A stretch of 44,749 bases of DNA, taken from Amylostereum areolatum. Taxonomy: Eukaryota > Basidiomycota > Agaricomycetes > Russulales > Stereaceae. Below the pieces are notes generated by a model. The model saw only the letters and a list, made by a program, of their open reading frames with translations, did not search any database and was not told the origin of the DNA. The DNA is taken from positions 1-44,749 of the forward strand of contig SAXG01000009.1 of assembly GCA_012932865.1 (NCBI GenBank). The letters are read 5' to 3'. How positions within the stretch are numbered: the stretch's first letter is position 1; each line of letters opens with the position of its first letter. The translations under genes were made by a program, and so were the position numbers. This document shows positions 13,637 to 24,205 of this stretch, in pieces.

Positions 13637-16442
13637 TTACAGTGTCCGTTTTATCTCTTTCCAGTACTGCTCCTGCTCTGTCCCACGCAAAACCTTCCCC
13701 ACGGCTGCGTCCAATCGTGCCCGTGTATCGTCTGCGGACAAAGCGCACAGGGTGACCGCAACGTCCAGTGCAAGCCGACGCAGTGCGACGCTGTTAATCT
13801 TCGAGAAAGGGCCTGGGACATCGCCTCGGGAGGGGTGCGTCGTTGTGAAGAACGGGATAAGGCGTGTGACGAGTTGGTCTGCAAGCTGTGGGCAAAGTAA
13901 GTTGAGTCGCACAAGTCATGTGCTAGGGGAGTACCTTGGATGTCGTGAGCGATGAGCGTCGCTGGAACAGTCGAAGGAGAAAATATAAGATCGTCTGAAG
14001 GCGGGGGGTCAGCTGGCACTACACCAGCAAGTATACAATGAAATTACTTCGGAAGTAGGAATATTGTTGCCGCCCATCTCCCAAAGAGTTTTAGGCATAT
14101 GGAGGACCCATTGTTCGAACTTCTCTGTATCGCCCGCGCTCTTGGCGAGAGTGAATCCGCCGGCGTACGTCACATCCGTCTCGAGCTGTAACTGCGTTTC
14201 AGCCGAGTTGCACGAGAATCTTGTCCAAGGAAACGCACCAAGACAAGGCGGGCGATGAATTCCACGGTTGAACGCTTGACTGCCGAAGTAGAGGACGCGC
14301 GCATCGCATGCTCCAGAGTGGCGTACAGGACCTCTGAGGAGGTTTCCGGATCCGCTTCTGCGTTGGGACCATTGCCGCTGAGTAGAGCCCACAGCGTGGG
14401 CAACAACGCAGCATACGTTTGCGCGGAGATGTGCCGTAGCAGGGCAAAGGAGGTTGACGGTTCCCCGGCCAGGAGACGGACGACGTACTCACTCACGCGA
14501 GATATCTGCACGGGTAGTGCCTGCTCCCTTCGCGAGCGTTTCACTGGAATAGTAGCAGTCTTATTTTTGGAGGCCAGAGAGACGAGTGGTGTCAGCTCGC
14601 ATACAGCCAGGTTTAGACCTTCAAACGCTTGTTCTAACTGCAGAGACGTCAGGGAAGGTGTGGGCCTAAAGTCTGGGTATGCACACCTTGACGTCGCGTT
14701 TGTTGACCCCGTTGGGTTGAAAGGGGAAGTGTATGGTCATGTGTCCGAGGATGGTTTGGAGGTCTTCGAGTGCGGGGCCTACGGTAGAGGCGATCTGCGA
14801 ATAGATCGATAAGTATACATAGGAGACGGTGAAGGATGCACTCGAACTTCTGGTCGCTGGAACAGAGCGCTGTATATATTACGGTATATATCTGTGACGG
14901 CGATCACGACACCAAGTTCCGGGTCTGGAGGGGCTGAACTTGGAGAGAATACCGCAGGAGCGCAGTCGAGGAAGGCGGAGAGAAGGACAGGGTGCAAGGT
15001 GCGTGCGAGTTTCTGCAATAGAAGATGGATGACATTTGCGATCGCTCATACGTGAAACGCACATACGATGTCATATACTGTGTAAGACTTTTCTTCCGTG
15101 GTCGTTAAAGCTGTAATATCCGATATATTTTGTAAGGACCAACACGGCTGGGGTTCGATATCTGCAGTAAGGTCAGCGATAAAAATGTCACCGTCAACGC
15201 CTGCCTCAGATTCGACTTGTGATTTCCATTGGCGAAGAGGGTTTGGATTTTCCGAACGTGGGCGCAAAAGCGCGTCAAATGTTTGGAATGCTTCAGGAGA
15301 GGAGAATGCCGGGGCGAAGTACCACGTGGGAATGCCGGGTTGGGAAGTTGAAGCTTCGCTATTGGAGTCTTGCGCTATGGCTACGCGAATGAATTTCGAA
15401 AGGGATTGTAGGACCACTCTCTTGGACTAGAAACTATAAGTGATGTGGTCTTCGAACCTACGCGTGATGACGTACAGCTGTCGAGAGTACGACACTTGCA
15501 GTGGATGTTGCCTTCACAGGTCCTGTATCTGTAAACAAATGACCACATGTCAGGGAGGGGAAGAGGAACAACATACCACCGTCTTCCCCGAACTTGGTCC
15601 CAGCACTGAGGATGCTGAGATAGCCCTCGAGTACACGTCTACCGTGGCCTCCCTTTCCGTCTCGCCATCCTTCTACAACAACCGCAGGGACAATGTCCAG
15701 AAAAAGATCCAGAAATCGTACGGCATCGATTTCTATCTCTGGGAAGATGTGCGTTTGGGCAGAAGTGGTGAAAAGCAGCAGCATCGGTGTATGCGGAGTC
15801 AAGTTCGACTAAGGATCGTCTATATCAGAACGAAGGGAACATGTGGGGGGAAGGGGGAGGGGGTCAACATACCTTCGGTATAAGAGGAAGAATCCACGAG
15901 AAGAATGAGAGGAGTGCTTTTCGCACACTGGCCTCCTACATTGCACGCTAATTAGTCAGGTACGTAGTAAGTGGACGGCTTCGTACTTCATCGCCGATAA
16001 GTCGAACACAAGCGCCGAAGAGTGTTGTAAGTGACGGCTCTATGAGAGAAGGGTGGAATTCCAGCAACTCCCGTAGGCCAAGGAGAGCATCTGCATCCAC
16101 GAGTGAGTTGAAAGAAACTAGATCGCACAAAACACCGTACCTCGCCTGGTTCCGGGGCTGTAGTGCTTCAAATGAGCGATGAGATCGTCGAAAGTGAGTT
16201 TGCGCTTGGTTGTGGGCGCAGCGTCATCTTTCTGTGAGGCGATACTTTGGCTAGGAAGAGCGATAGCTGGGTGCTGTCGTCCATCACTCTCAAAGCGAAA
16301 TGGGAGGAGAAAATGACTGACATCGGGCTTTGAAGGATGTATCGATCTGGTTCGTTGGGAGTTTCTTGCCCTTTCCGAGTTTGAGTTTCGCTTTTGAAAA
16401 GTCCGCCGCCTTTTCTTTCTTCTTTCTTGTCGCTTTTGCCAT
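13637..16442 (-). CDS. ipi1: Pre-rRNA-processing protein IPI1/TEX10 (Rix1 complex)
   Basis: Nucleolar HEAT-repeat protein of the Rix1 complex, acting in ITS2 processing and pre-60S maturation. ATG at 16442. Exons: 16322-16442, 16141-16266, 15987-16090, 15873-15935, 15577-15808, 15476-15528, 15067-15426, 14842-15012, 14687-14794, 14239-14637, 14048-14191, 13935-13994 and 13637-13885; total 729 aa, all phases consistent. The N-terminal domain shows LTFDDLIAHLKHYSPGTRR, LLGLRELLEFHP and SVRKALLSFFSWILPLIP, the hallmark of IPI1_N. The rest is helical repeat with low conservation. The donor of exon 8 (GTGCAT at 14841) is weak; an alternative three codons earlier would also stay in frame. It diverges from the Sds3-like gene. 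Confidence 0.92.
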
Positions 16443-16637
16443 GGCTGTTGCGGTCGAGAACGTCGAGAACGAGGAGGGAGGGAAGAAGACAAACCGGGCC
16501 GACGGGCGGCTAGGATCGGAGATCTGTTCTGTTAGGGCGTCAAGGTGAGGGACCGCGAGCCGGTTCTCCCATTGTTTGTTTCCTTGCTCGTCCCCCGCCC
16601 CCCGCCTTCGTCTCCATCTTCCTCGTCGTCACAGACG
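16443..16637. promoter_or_regulatory. Shared divergent promoter of IPI1 and the Sds3-like gene
   Basis: 195 bp separate the two start codons. The stretch contains a repeated GTCGAGAACG (16452-16472) and pyrimidine-rich runs. No TATA box is evident. A bidirectional promoter is inferred from spacing alone. Confidence 0.5.
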
Positions 16638-19600
16638 ATGACCTCAAAACCCCCTTCAACGGCCTCCTCGGGTCCCCTCAGCTCTCCATCGCCCTCCCCT
16701 TCGCCTCCTCCCGATGACCGTCCCTTCCCCCGAACACTCCTCCCCCCCCAGCCCAAACGCCATATGCCTCTCGACACCAGCTCAGAGCTCTCAGAGCTCA
16801 CAGACGAAGAGCAGGACACGGAAAAAGGTGCCACCTCAGGTACAAAATCCTTTTCCAACGCCCCCTACCGCCGCGGCGACATCGAAGCCTGGCCGCCATC
16901 CGACCCCGACTCCCCCAAACCGGGCGTTGACTCCGACTCTGCGCCCAAACCCTCCTCATCCAAGCCCATGTCGCGCTTCAAGTCCCCTCTATCTTCCCGC
17001 CGCGACTCGCGCATGACGTCCACCGAACCGGAATCACCCCCCAAATCTTCATCGTCCTCCTCGCGTCGTGGCAAGAAACGCCGTAGTCTCGTGCCCGAAC
17101 CCATGTGGGATTGGGCTTACAAGGAGAAGGAAAGGGCCGCAAGGAAGAACGGCGCAGACAAGGACAAATCAAGCGATAGCTCTACCCCCGTCCTCGACAA
17201 GCCACCCGGCGACCTCACCGGATCTCCTCTTGACCTCGTCGACGAAGAGTTGACTAAGGACAAGGAGGTGAGCATCGAGCTGGAGGAGGAGGAAGAGGAG
17301 GAGGAGGAGGAGGAGATTCCTGACCCTCCTAAAGCAATGGAAGAAGAAGAAGACGAGGACGAAGATCCAGGCCACACCGGCAAACGCGTCCCCAAGCCAC
17401 TCCCGCCTGTGTTAATCAACAATATCAAACCCGACGTTGCAGACATGGATGTCGATCCTCAAGAAGACGAAGCCACCCTCAGCGCCGAAGAACGCGACGT
17501 CGATGATGACGTCGAGTCAGAGGCCGACCAGGAAGACGCGGATGTGACCATGTCAATAGCAGCAGCAAGCCCTCCACCCGCCCCGGCTGTACTTCCCCGA
17601 CCATCCCTCGGCATGTCGGACGACGAGGACGGACCCGCCGAGGATGACGAGAACGAAACTGCATCCGAAGCTGAAGATCCAGAACCAGACCCCGTCATCG
17701 CCGCCGCGGAAGCGCTCATGGACATGCCTCGCGAGATCGAGCCCAAGGCCGACGCAACTGCACCTTCCCCTGCCATCGTGAAACCTGTCGCGGCCGCTGC
17801 CGCTGCGTCCTCGATCATGGCAGGCTCGTCCGTCATGGAACCCGAGGAAGCGGCCTCTCCCACGAGCTCAGCCTCTTCCTCTCGCTCAACATCCCCAATC
17901 CTTGCACCCAAACCCTCACTCTTGAACTCGAAACCCAAGCTCAATGGCGAAGGTGCACATGTATCGCCAATAGACACCGTTGAACCTGCCGCGGATGAAG
18001 AGGGCGACGACGAGAAGGACATGGACGTCGATGATGCAGACATGGAAATCGAGAACGACTCAGACCTTCAGCCTGCGCACCGTGCTGAGGCACTGGATGA
18101 ACTGGCAAAGATTGAACTAAAATTCGCGTTGCTACGCGAACGTTCCTACGTCGAGAAGATGGGGCAGCTTGCTTGGGAGGAAGGCCTCGTGAATGAAGGT
18201 ATGCTAAATCTTGTCTCCTCGAGTTACATATCTGAGGCTCCTGCTGCAGGTATGCACCCGGAGATGCTGCATCTACATGCAGAGCTATCGAAACGGCGAG
18301 ACAAGCGTATCGAACTCGCAGAGAAAAGGAGGAGCTATGAGATCGTCAGTATCGGCAAGCGTCGTCGCGCAGGCGAGACGATCACTTGGACGACCTGGCT
18401 GGTGAGCACACTATCTTTCTCGCATTGAACATTCGTCTCAAAAGACCTTTCAGCATGCGCGCGATGATCTTCAAACTGAGATGATCGCGGAGACCAATCG
18501 CAAAAGACGAAAACTGGAACGTGAAAGGAGGGCCGCAGATCGACCCCAGCCTGGTACGTTTCCCGTATTTATATATCCGCATACACTCAACGTCTCCTGT
18601 TATGGATGCTTAGTTCGACGGATACCTAGCTACCAGCCAGAAATTCCCGTGCCGCCTACCCTTCGCGATCTCGTTCACAGGAATCCTTTCCTACGGGCAC
18701 CTTCTGGTCATTCGTCTCGCAAACCCCGAGCAACTCTAGTATCGCATGCCCATCCTCAATTACCCGCCCTTGACCAAAACGAAATCACAAGCGATCTCGA
18801 CTACCTCCTAGCCCATCGACGGTCCTACGAACCGCCACGACAGTACGACGTGCCATATTCCGGTATGGGCATGGGCATGGAGCCCGCCTACCCACGCGGA
18901 CAACAGCTTCCAGGATTCGGGATGGCTGGCGTTTCCGGAGGCAGTCGATCGCGTCATGAAATGGCAATAACGCCTCTTGAGCAGGAGCTCATGGCTGGTC
19001 CTGCGATGGGTATCCCGGGAATGGGGTATCAAACCATGAGCAGGGAGATCTCTCCTGTGCACATCGGCCCTTCTCCTGGGGCAAAGATCAATGGGTGGCC
19101 AGCTGGCGGCCAACAGGGTAGAGAATGGAACGGGGGATCAGGACGGCGAGAGGAAGAGCCATATAGGGAGCGCGAGGCACACGAACGAGAGAGAGAGCGT
19201 GGAATTTCGTTGGGTAGGCCGAGCGAGCGCGATGGGCATTTCGAGCTGGAGAGGACACGGGACAGGAGACGCGATCGACACGACCGCGAGTTCGATCGAG
19301 AGCGAGAATTGCAGCTTGGATATCCTCAAGCACCTGGTCCCTCGACTTCTATTAGGCTTGTGCATGCCGGTCCCGTACAAGCCGCTCCTCACGCACACCA
19401 CCACCACGTCCACCACCACCATCACCATCATCACAATGGCGCCAACGGCCCTGCCCCGCTGTCTACTTCCCACATGGGTCACGCCTCGCAACCGCACACC
19501 AACGGCACCTTACCCATGTCTCCTCTCAACCCAAACCCCCACTCGCACGCACCTTCACCGCGTCGCGATGCGGAGAGCGGACGTCCCGCATCTCGCTCAG

Positions 19601-20361
19601 GTCCCTCGACAACGGAGGTTATCACTCTCTCTCCCGCAACCTCGCGGCACGTCCCGAACAGCCACCCGTCCCCTCACTGGCGCGCCGACGAGCGTGACCG
19701 CGAACGAGAGCTGCCCCCTTCTACCTCCCCTCGCTCGACGCGTGACCGCGAACGTGGCCGGCCTGTAAACGGTCAACCGCCCCTTGCCCCGCACGAACGA
19801 ATTATGACTCCATTTGGAGTCCACTCGCAGGCACCCTCTGGTTCCGCGTTTCCACCTGGTCCCTCCTCCGTTGCCGCTGCTCAACAAAGTCGCGGACCTT
19901 CACGGCGCGGTTCGTTCAGCGCCGACGGGCCGACGCCACATATCATGGGTGGTCGATCGTCAGGCCAGACCACGAATGGTGTGGGTCCACCACCGTCGAT
20001 GCTACACTCGCCCTCGCGACAACCGATGACTATGTCCTCGCCCCGCACCACGACGCGTCTCCCGCCTCCCAGTCCTAGCGGATCGCTCCCGCCCCTCAAC
20101 TCGTTGCGCTCCCCTCGATCGGCGTACCCTGTGTCAGGGGATCTTGTGAAGATCCCACCGATCAGCCCGTCGGGCCCAGGGAGGAAGGAGATGTTAACAC
20201 TGGGTGATCGCGATGGGCCGAGCTCGAGGTTGCCGTCGCCGCCGTTCACAGGGCGATTGCCCCCGCCACCATCAAGTTTGGGAAGTCAGGATATGGGGGC
20301 CCCTCCCCCACCGAGTATGATGGGGATGGGAGTGTCAGTGGGCCCAGGTGATGTGTCGTGA
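16638..20361 (+). CDS. Sds3-like / Dep1-family subunit of an Rpd3L-type histone deacetylase complex
   Basis: Probable nuclear scaffold subunit of a class I histone deacetylase co-repressor complex. Exons: 16638-18198, 18250-18401, 18454-18553 and 18614-20361; 1186 aa. The Sds3-like domain spans roughly residues 485-600, with ELAKIELKFALLRERSYVEK followed after a splice by HPEMLHLHAELSKRRDKRIE. The N-terminal ~480 residues are disordered, Ser/Pro-rich and very acidic, with an 11-Glu run encoded around 17282-17314. The C-terminal half is Pro/Ser/Arg-rich with a His-rich tract (about 19396-19434) and RERE-type charged repeats. It is far longer than yeast Sds3 because of these extensions. An in-frame GTG at 16545 extends the frame, but the first ATG at 16638 is chosen. 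Confidence 0.88.
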
Positions 20362-21197
20362 GCGAACACGAACATATTGTGTCGAGTTGTGGGACGGTGG
20401 AGGTTTTTGTTGGTTATATATTGTCAGCTATTTGCCCGGATTGTATAATCGGTCCTTATCTTCTTTTTTCGTACTGCATTGTTGTCTAATGTGAATGTGG
20501 GCTTTGCCTCGCGCGGCCAGCCTATGTATGAGCCAGAGTAGTTTTCCATCGCGGGAAGCTGTGGGGGGATCCATTTGGTGGTCGTCTGAGTCCTGGACAG
20601 TGGACTCCTGACTTTACCTTGGATCTTGTCACCTTGGAGGCTTGGACCTTGGACGGTGGAACTAGTGTTGCACAAATACAAATAAATATCTTGAGGAGCC
20701 ATATTATAATGGATACGAAAAAATATGAGTATGGAGAGAAGAATATTTATTCATATCCGTATTTAATCATATTTACTTTGTATTTACTCCCACATTTCCT
20801 GTCTCTAAATCACTCCAAATCAGGTCTATTCTCGGACATGTAATCGATGCTATGACAGTACATGATTGTATATCAGTGCTTCTGAAGTGTTATATGTATA
20901 CAAGCTCTCATTAAAGCCTCCCCAAGCTTGTTAACATGCTTTGGAAAATGCTGAGATGACTGGGAGATGGCTGTCCACAGTGTAAACATGAGAAAGTTGA
21001 TGTCAATGTTATGTCTGCTGACTCTATTGGGGAAATTGACCTTAGAGAACAGATGTATAGCCAAGGATTGACTCCTTGTAAGCTGTGATCCAGCTGCAAT
21101 GCATCGGGGGGTCAGGGGGACCCAGATATTGCCCTCCGGTTGTGACCGGACCGTGTCGCTCCGACGGTCGCAGAGCAGGCATATACCAGGGAATAGC
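20362..21197. other. Intergenic stretch with an AT-rich island
   Basis: 3' flank of the Sds3-like gene. From about 20660 to 21060 the base composition drops to clearly AT-rich, unlike the GC-rich surroundings, with short imperfect inverted sequences around GGATACG and CGTATCC. The last ~90 bp on the - strand continue an open frame that is cut by the LTR element at 21198. Confidence 0.4.
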
Positions 21198-21678
21198 TGT
21201 CATGAACGCCTCCTAAATATATACATCGGACCTTACTTTACTATAGTTTACCATCGGACCTCGCATCGGACTTCGCCTCGCTTCGCGTCGCGTCCGGCCC
21301 TTCGGGCATACCGGACTTCTCGGCTTCCTCGGTCATGATCTAGACCATGGAGTCATACTTACCTCGCCTCGTGCTGTGACCCACTTTGTACTCCGTGGTA
21401 CCCACTTCGTAGTCCGTTCTGACCCACTCCTACTCCGGCTTTGTTTGTCTTTGTTTGGATCCTTATCCTCATGTATATAAGGGCTCACCAATCTATGAGG
21501 AGGGGTCATCTCGACCTTTTCTATTCTCCGGCTACCTGGGGGATCCTCCCTAAGTATTGTAGGGGAAGGTCCACACCTTCGTTATCACCCGCCCCCCTCG
21601 ATCCTATCCTCGTCTCTCCTCGCCTTGTACCTCGTCGCGACGTCCTGAACCTGCATCGCAGGTAGACCGTTGCTGACA
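21198..21678 (+). repeat. 5' LTR of the non-autonomous element
   Basis: 481 bp, TG...CA ends. TATA box TATATAAG at 21474-21481. Transcription is predicted to start near 21508, giving U3 of about 310 bp. The LTR contains a nested palindrome around GTCCG-GCCCTTCGGGC-ATAC-CGGAC (about 21291-21315). Confidence 0.93.
21508..21518 (+). promoter_or_regulatory. Predicted RNA 5' end / self-primer
   Basis: ATCTCGACCTT, 34 bp downstream of the TATA box, is the exact reverse complement of the 11 nt at 21680-21690 just inside the LTR. The arrangement matches Tf1-type self-primed reverse transcription. Confidence 0.7.
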
Positions 21679-21679
21679 T

Positions 21680-21690
21680 AAGGTCGAGAT
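21680..21690 (+). promoter_or_regulatory. Primer-binding site (self-priming type)
   Basis: AAGGTCGAGAT starts two bases after the LTR end, where a primer-binding site belongs. It pairs perfectly over 11 nt with the predicted transcript start at 21508-21518. The same TAAGGTCGAGATCT occurs at the equivalent place in the large Gypsy element. Confidence 0.72.
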
Positions 21691-21763
21691 CTCCTCATCA
21701 TCGTTCACCGCGTCGCTTCGTCGTACTTTACGTTTGCATTGCCATATCCCTTTGGGGAGCGCC

Positions 21764-21779
21764 GACCGACGTACTGGTC
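21764..21779 (+). other. Hairpin family copy 1
   Basis: Stem GACC/GGTC closing the 8-nt loop GACGTACT, preceded by GAGCGCC. Confidence 0.55.
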
Positions 21780-22156
21780 ACCCTCGGATCTAAGTCGAAC
21801 TCTCGCACTGTACATCGAGTTGGCACGGGCCCTATGCCCTAATGCCTTAATCGGAACTGTTGCAGCACTGTGGCCTTATGCCTGCGCTGTAGGGGTCTAT
21901 AACAGGTTAGCTGGTAATTCCCAGCGCCTGGGCCTTGATGCCTTTCCCTTCGGGGATTGGTCAACTGCCGAACGCTTCGCCTCGGACTACTGTACTTCGC
22001 TTCGCATCGTCACGTCCGAGATGACGTAAAACTACCCCGCGTCCACGCCAAGGACGATAAACTTATGGTAGTCGCCGTATCACCGACGCACCGCTGGAAT
22101 GGAGATCACTGCCCTTCGGGGTTAGGCCATCATCGGATCCTTTTCAAAGGAGCGCT

Positions 22157-22172
22157 GACCGACGTAATGGTC
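22157..22172 (+). other. Hairpin family copy 2
   Basis: Stem GACC/GGTC closing the loop GACGTAAT, preceded by GAGCGCT. Confidence 0.55.
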
Positions 22173-23016
22173 GCCTGAATCGCAATCATCGGGTCGGAGA
22201 ACTACCTCCGTTATCAAAGGGCACCTGCGTTCGCTTCGCATAGAAAAGCACGGGTCCGCAATGACGCGAGGCTCCTGTCGGAGTTAACCTCATTAAACTA
22301 CGATGTTCAGGTCCTGGAACGACCGCCACCGGGCCAGACCACGCATAGCGGGTCTGGAATGTTTTAAACTTATCCACCATTGCCTCGTTTTGTGTCGACG
22401 ACAGATGAGTCACGCCATCGTAACGGCTTAACAAAAGCTCTGGTCACCGCCCCCCTTGGTTCCCCTTCGCCTCCCCATGCTAGAAGGCATGGAATCGTCG
22501 CATCGCACCGCGCCGGAAGAAGAAAGCGAAACGTCTTTGACGGTTTCACATGAGCATGCGCGCACCATGAGGTAGTACGTATTCTCGAGAGTTACTCGGG
22601 TAACACGAACATCCTCTAGAAAGCGAAACATCTCTGAACAATCCATATAAGCACGCGCGCCCCGGATTCTTCGCATCGCCTCGCATCGATCGTCCATCGG
22701 GTCCGTAATGACCCTGAGCAGGCTGGCTCTGGAAATAAACTAAAGATTACACTCAAGCATCGCCTCGGTATCCTCGGGGTCTTAGGCCTAATGTGGAAGC
22801 GACCCACAAGTCAAAAAGTATTGGCCAAGACATTTACACCATCACACCGCCTTCGTAGTCGTTTTATTGGTTCCGCTTCGCCTCCCTCGTTAGAAGTCAT
22901 TGCTCATCGCTCGGGCCGAAAGGCCACATCGTTCCCGTCCGCGCCGAAGACATTAAACTCAGGCCGCTCCGCGTTCGCTTCGCTTTAAAAAGCATATTGA
23001 TCATCGATTCAAGCGC

Positions 23017-23034
23017 TGGCCGACGCATTGGCCA
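23017..23034 (+). other. Hairpin family copy 3
   Basis: Stem TGGCC/GGCCA closing the loop GACGCATT, preceded by AAGCGC. Relative to copies 1 and 2 the second base pair changed from A-T to G-C. Confidence 0.55.
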
Positions 23035-23060
23035 CTCCGCATCCTTGAGACGAGGAGCGC

Positions 23061-23078
23061 TAGCCGACGGATTGGCTA
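23061..23078 (+). other. Hairpin family copy 4
   Basis: Stem TAGCC/GGCTA closing the loop GACGGATT, preceded by GAGCGC. Relative to copy 3 the first inner pair changed from G-C to A-T on both sides. Confidence 0.55.
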
Positions 23079-23535
23079 TTCTTCGCATCGTTTTCGGCCT
23101 TAATTTGGCCATTCTTCGCATCGGTTTCGCCTTCGGGCAATTTTTTTCGGACGGCCGCTTACACGCTCTGTACGCTCACTTCGTTCGCTTCTGTCGCGCG
23201 ACTTTGCTACCGAAACTACCTAGTTTCGCAAAGTCGTTTTTGGTCGAAGGTACTAGAGGTAGTAAGTGGAGCGGGCTCTTGGAGAGAGCTCGCATCGGTA
23301 TTCGGGATACCTTCGGGTAAAGGGTCGCAGGGCGATCGTAGGCTAGCGAGCCCCGACGAAGTGCTGAAGAGAGCCTCGCCCAAAGCGAGAGCGCAGCCGA
23401 GTGTCGAGGCGACGCGATACCAGCGCCAGACCCTTTAGGTAAAAATGTCCCATTTTTTCGGTTTTTGGAACCAGCCTTACTTCGTTCATGTTTTTTGGCT
23501 GGTCATTGAGGACAATGAATGTGAATTGGGGGTAA

Positions 23536-24016
23536 TGTCATGAACGCCTCCTAAATATATACATCGGACCTTACTTTACTATAGTTTACCATCGGACCTC
23601 GCATCGGACTTCGCCTCGCTTCGCATCGCGTCCGGCCCTTCGGGCATACCGGACTTCTCGGCTTCCTCGGTCATGATCTAGACCATGGAGTCATACTTAC
23701 CTCGCCTCGTGCTGTGACCCACTTTGTACTCCGTGGTACCCACTTCGTAGTCCGTTCTGACCCACTCCTACTCCGGCTTTGTTTGTCTTCGTTTGGGTCC
23801 TTATCCTCATGTATATAAGGGCTCACCAATCTATGAGGAGGGGTCATCTCGACCTTTTCTATTCTCCGGCTACCTGGGGGATCCTCCCTAACTATTGTAG
23901 GGGAAGGTCCACACCTTCGTTATCACCCACCCCCCTCGATCCTATCCTCGTCTCTCCTCGCCTTGTACCTCGTCGCAACGTCCTGAACCTGCATCGCAGG
24001 TAGACCGTTGCTGACA
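23536..24016 (+). repeat. 3' LTR of the non-autonomous element
   Basis: 481 bp, about 99% identical to the 5' LTR by eye (five transitions and one transversion seen). It is followed directly by the target duplication ATAGC. Confidence 0.93.
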
Positions 24017-24021
24017 ATAGC

Positions 24022-24205
24022 ACCCTGCCTGCGAACCGTCCATCTTCTTGTCGGAAAAATAGCGGGACTCGGGGAGTAGGTCAGGGATGTCTATGTGACC
24101 ATCGATTGGTCGCCGTCGTCGGTCCGAGCTTGCACGGACATTCCATTGCCATAAATAAAACATGTAGTTGACAACACGATAGTTTTGTGCACAGTCTAGC
24201 AGCAT
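24022..24205 (-). pseudogene. Fragment of an unrecognised protein frame, cut by the LTR element
   Basis: The - strand reads an open frame containing NYMFYLWQWNVRAS, IDIPDLLPESRYFSDKKMDG and AGCY up to the LTR. Beyond the element (21197 down to about 21111) the same frame continues for about 28 codons before a stop. The composition looks protein-like but I do not recognise the family. The element probably interrupted an older gene or an already dead copy. Confidence 0.4.

Larger units (their letters stand above)
21198..24016 (+). mobile_element. Non-autonomous LTR retrotransposon (TRIM/LARD-like), complete, TSD ATAGC
   Basis: Two direct 481-bp LTRs (21198-21678 and 23536-24016) enclose 1857 bp. 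The 5-bp duplication ATAGC flanks it exactly (21193-21197 and 24017-24021). The LTRs start TGTCATGAACG and end GTTGCTGACA, and differ at about six positions. A purine-rich tract (ATTGGGGGTAA) precedes the 3' LTR. The interior has no gag or pol similarity and only short open frames, so mobility must come from another element. The interior is rich in CGCATCG-type words, degenerate internal duplications and small hairpins. Confidence 0.9.

Noticed and set aside
16545..16637. Longer N-terminus of the Sds3-like protein starting at 16545
   Set aside because: The codon at 16545 is GTG, not ATG; the first ATG in frame is at 16638.
19380..19440. His-tag-like run in the Sds3-like protein
   Set aside because: A natural CAC/CAT repeat within a low-complexity domain, not an engineered tag.
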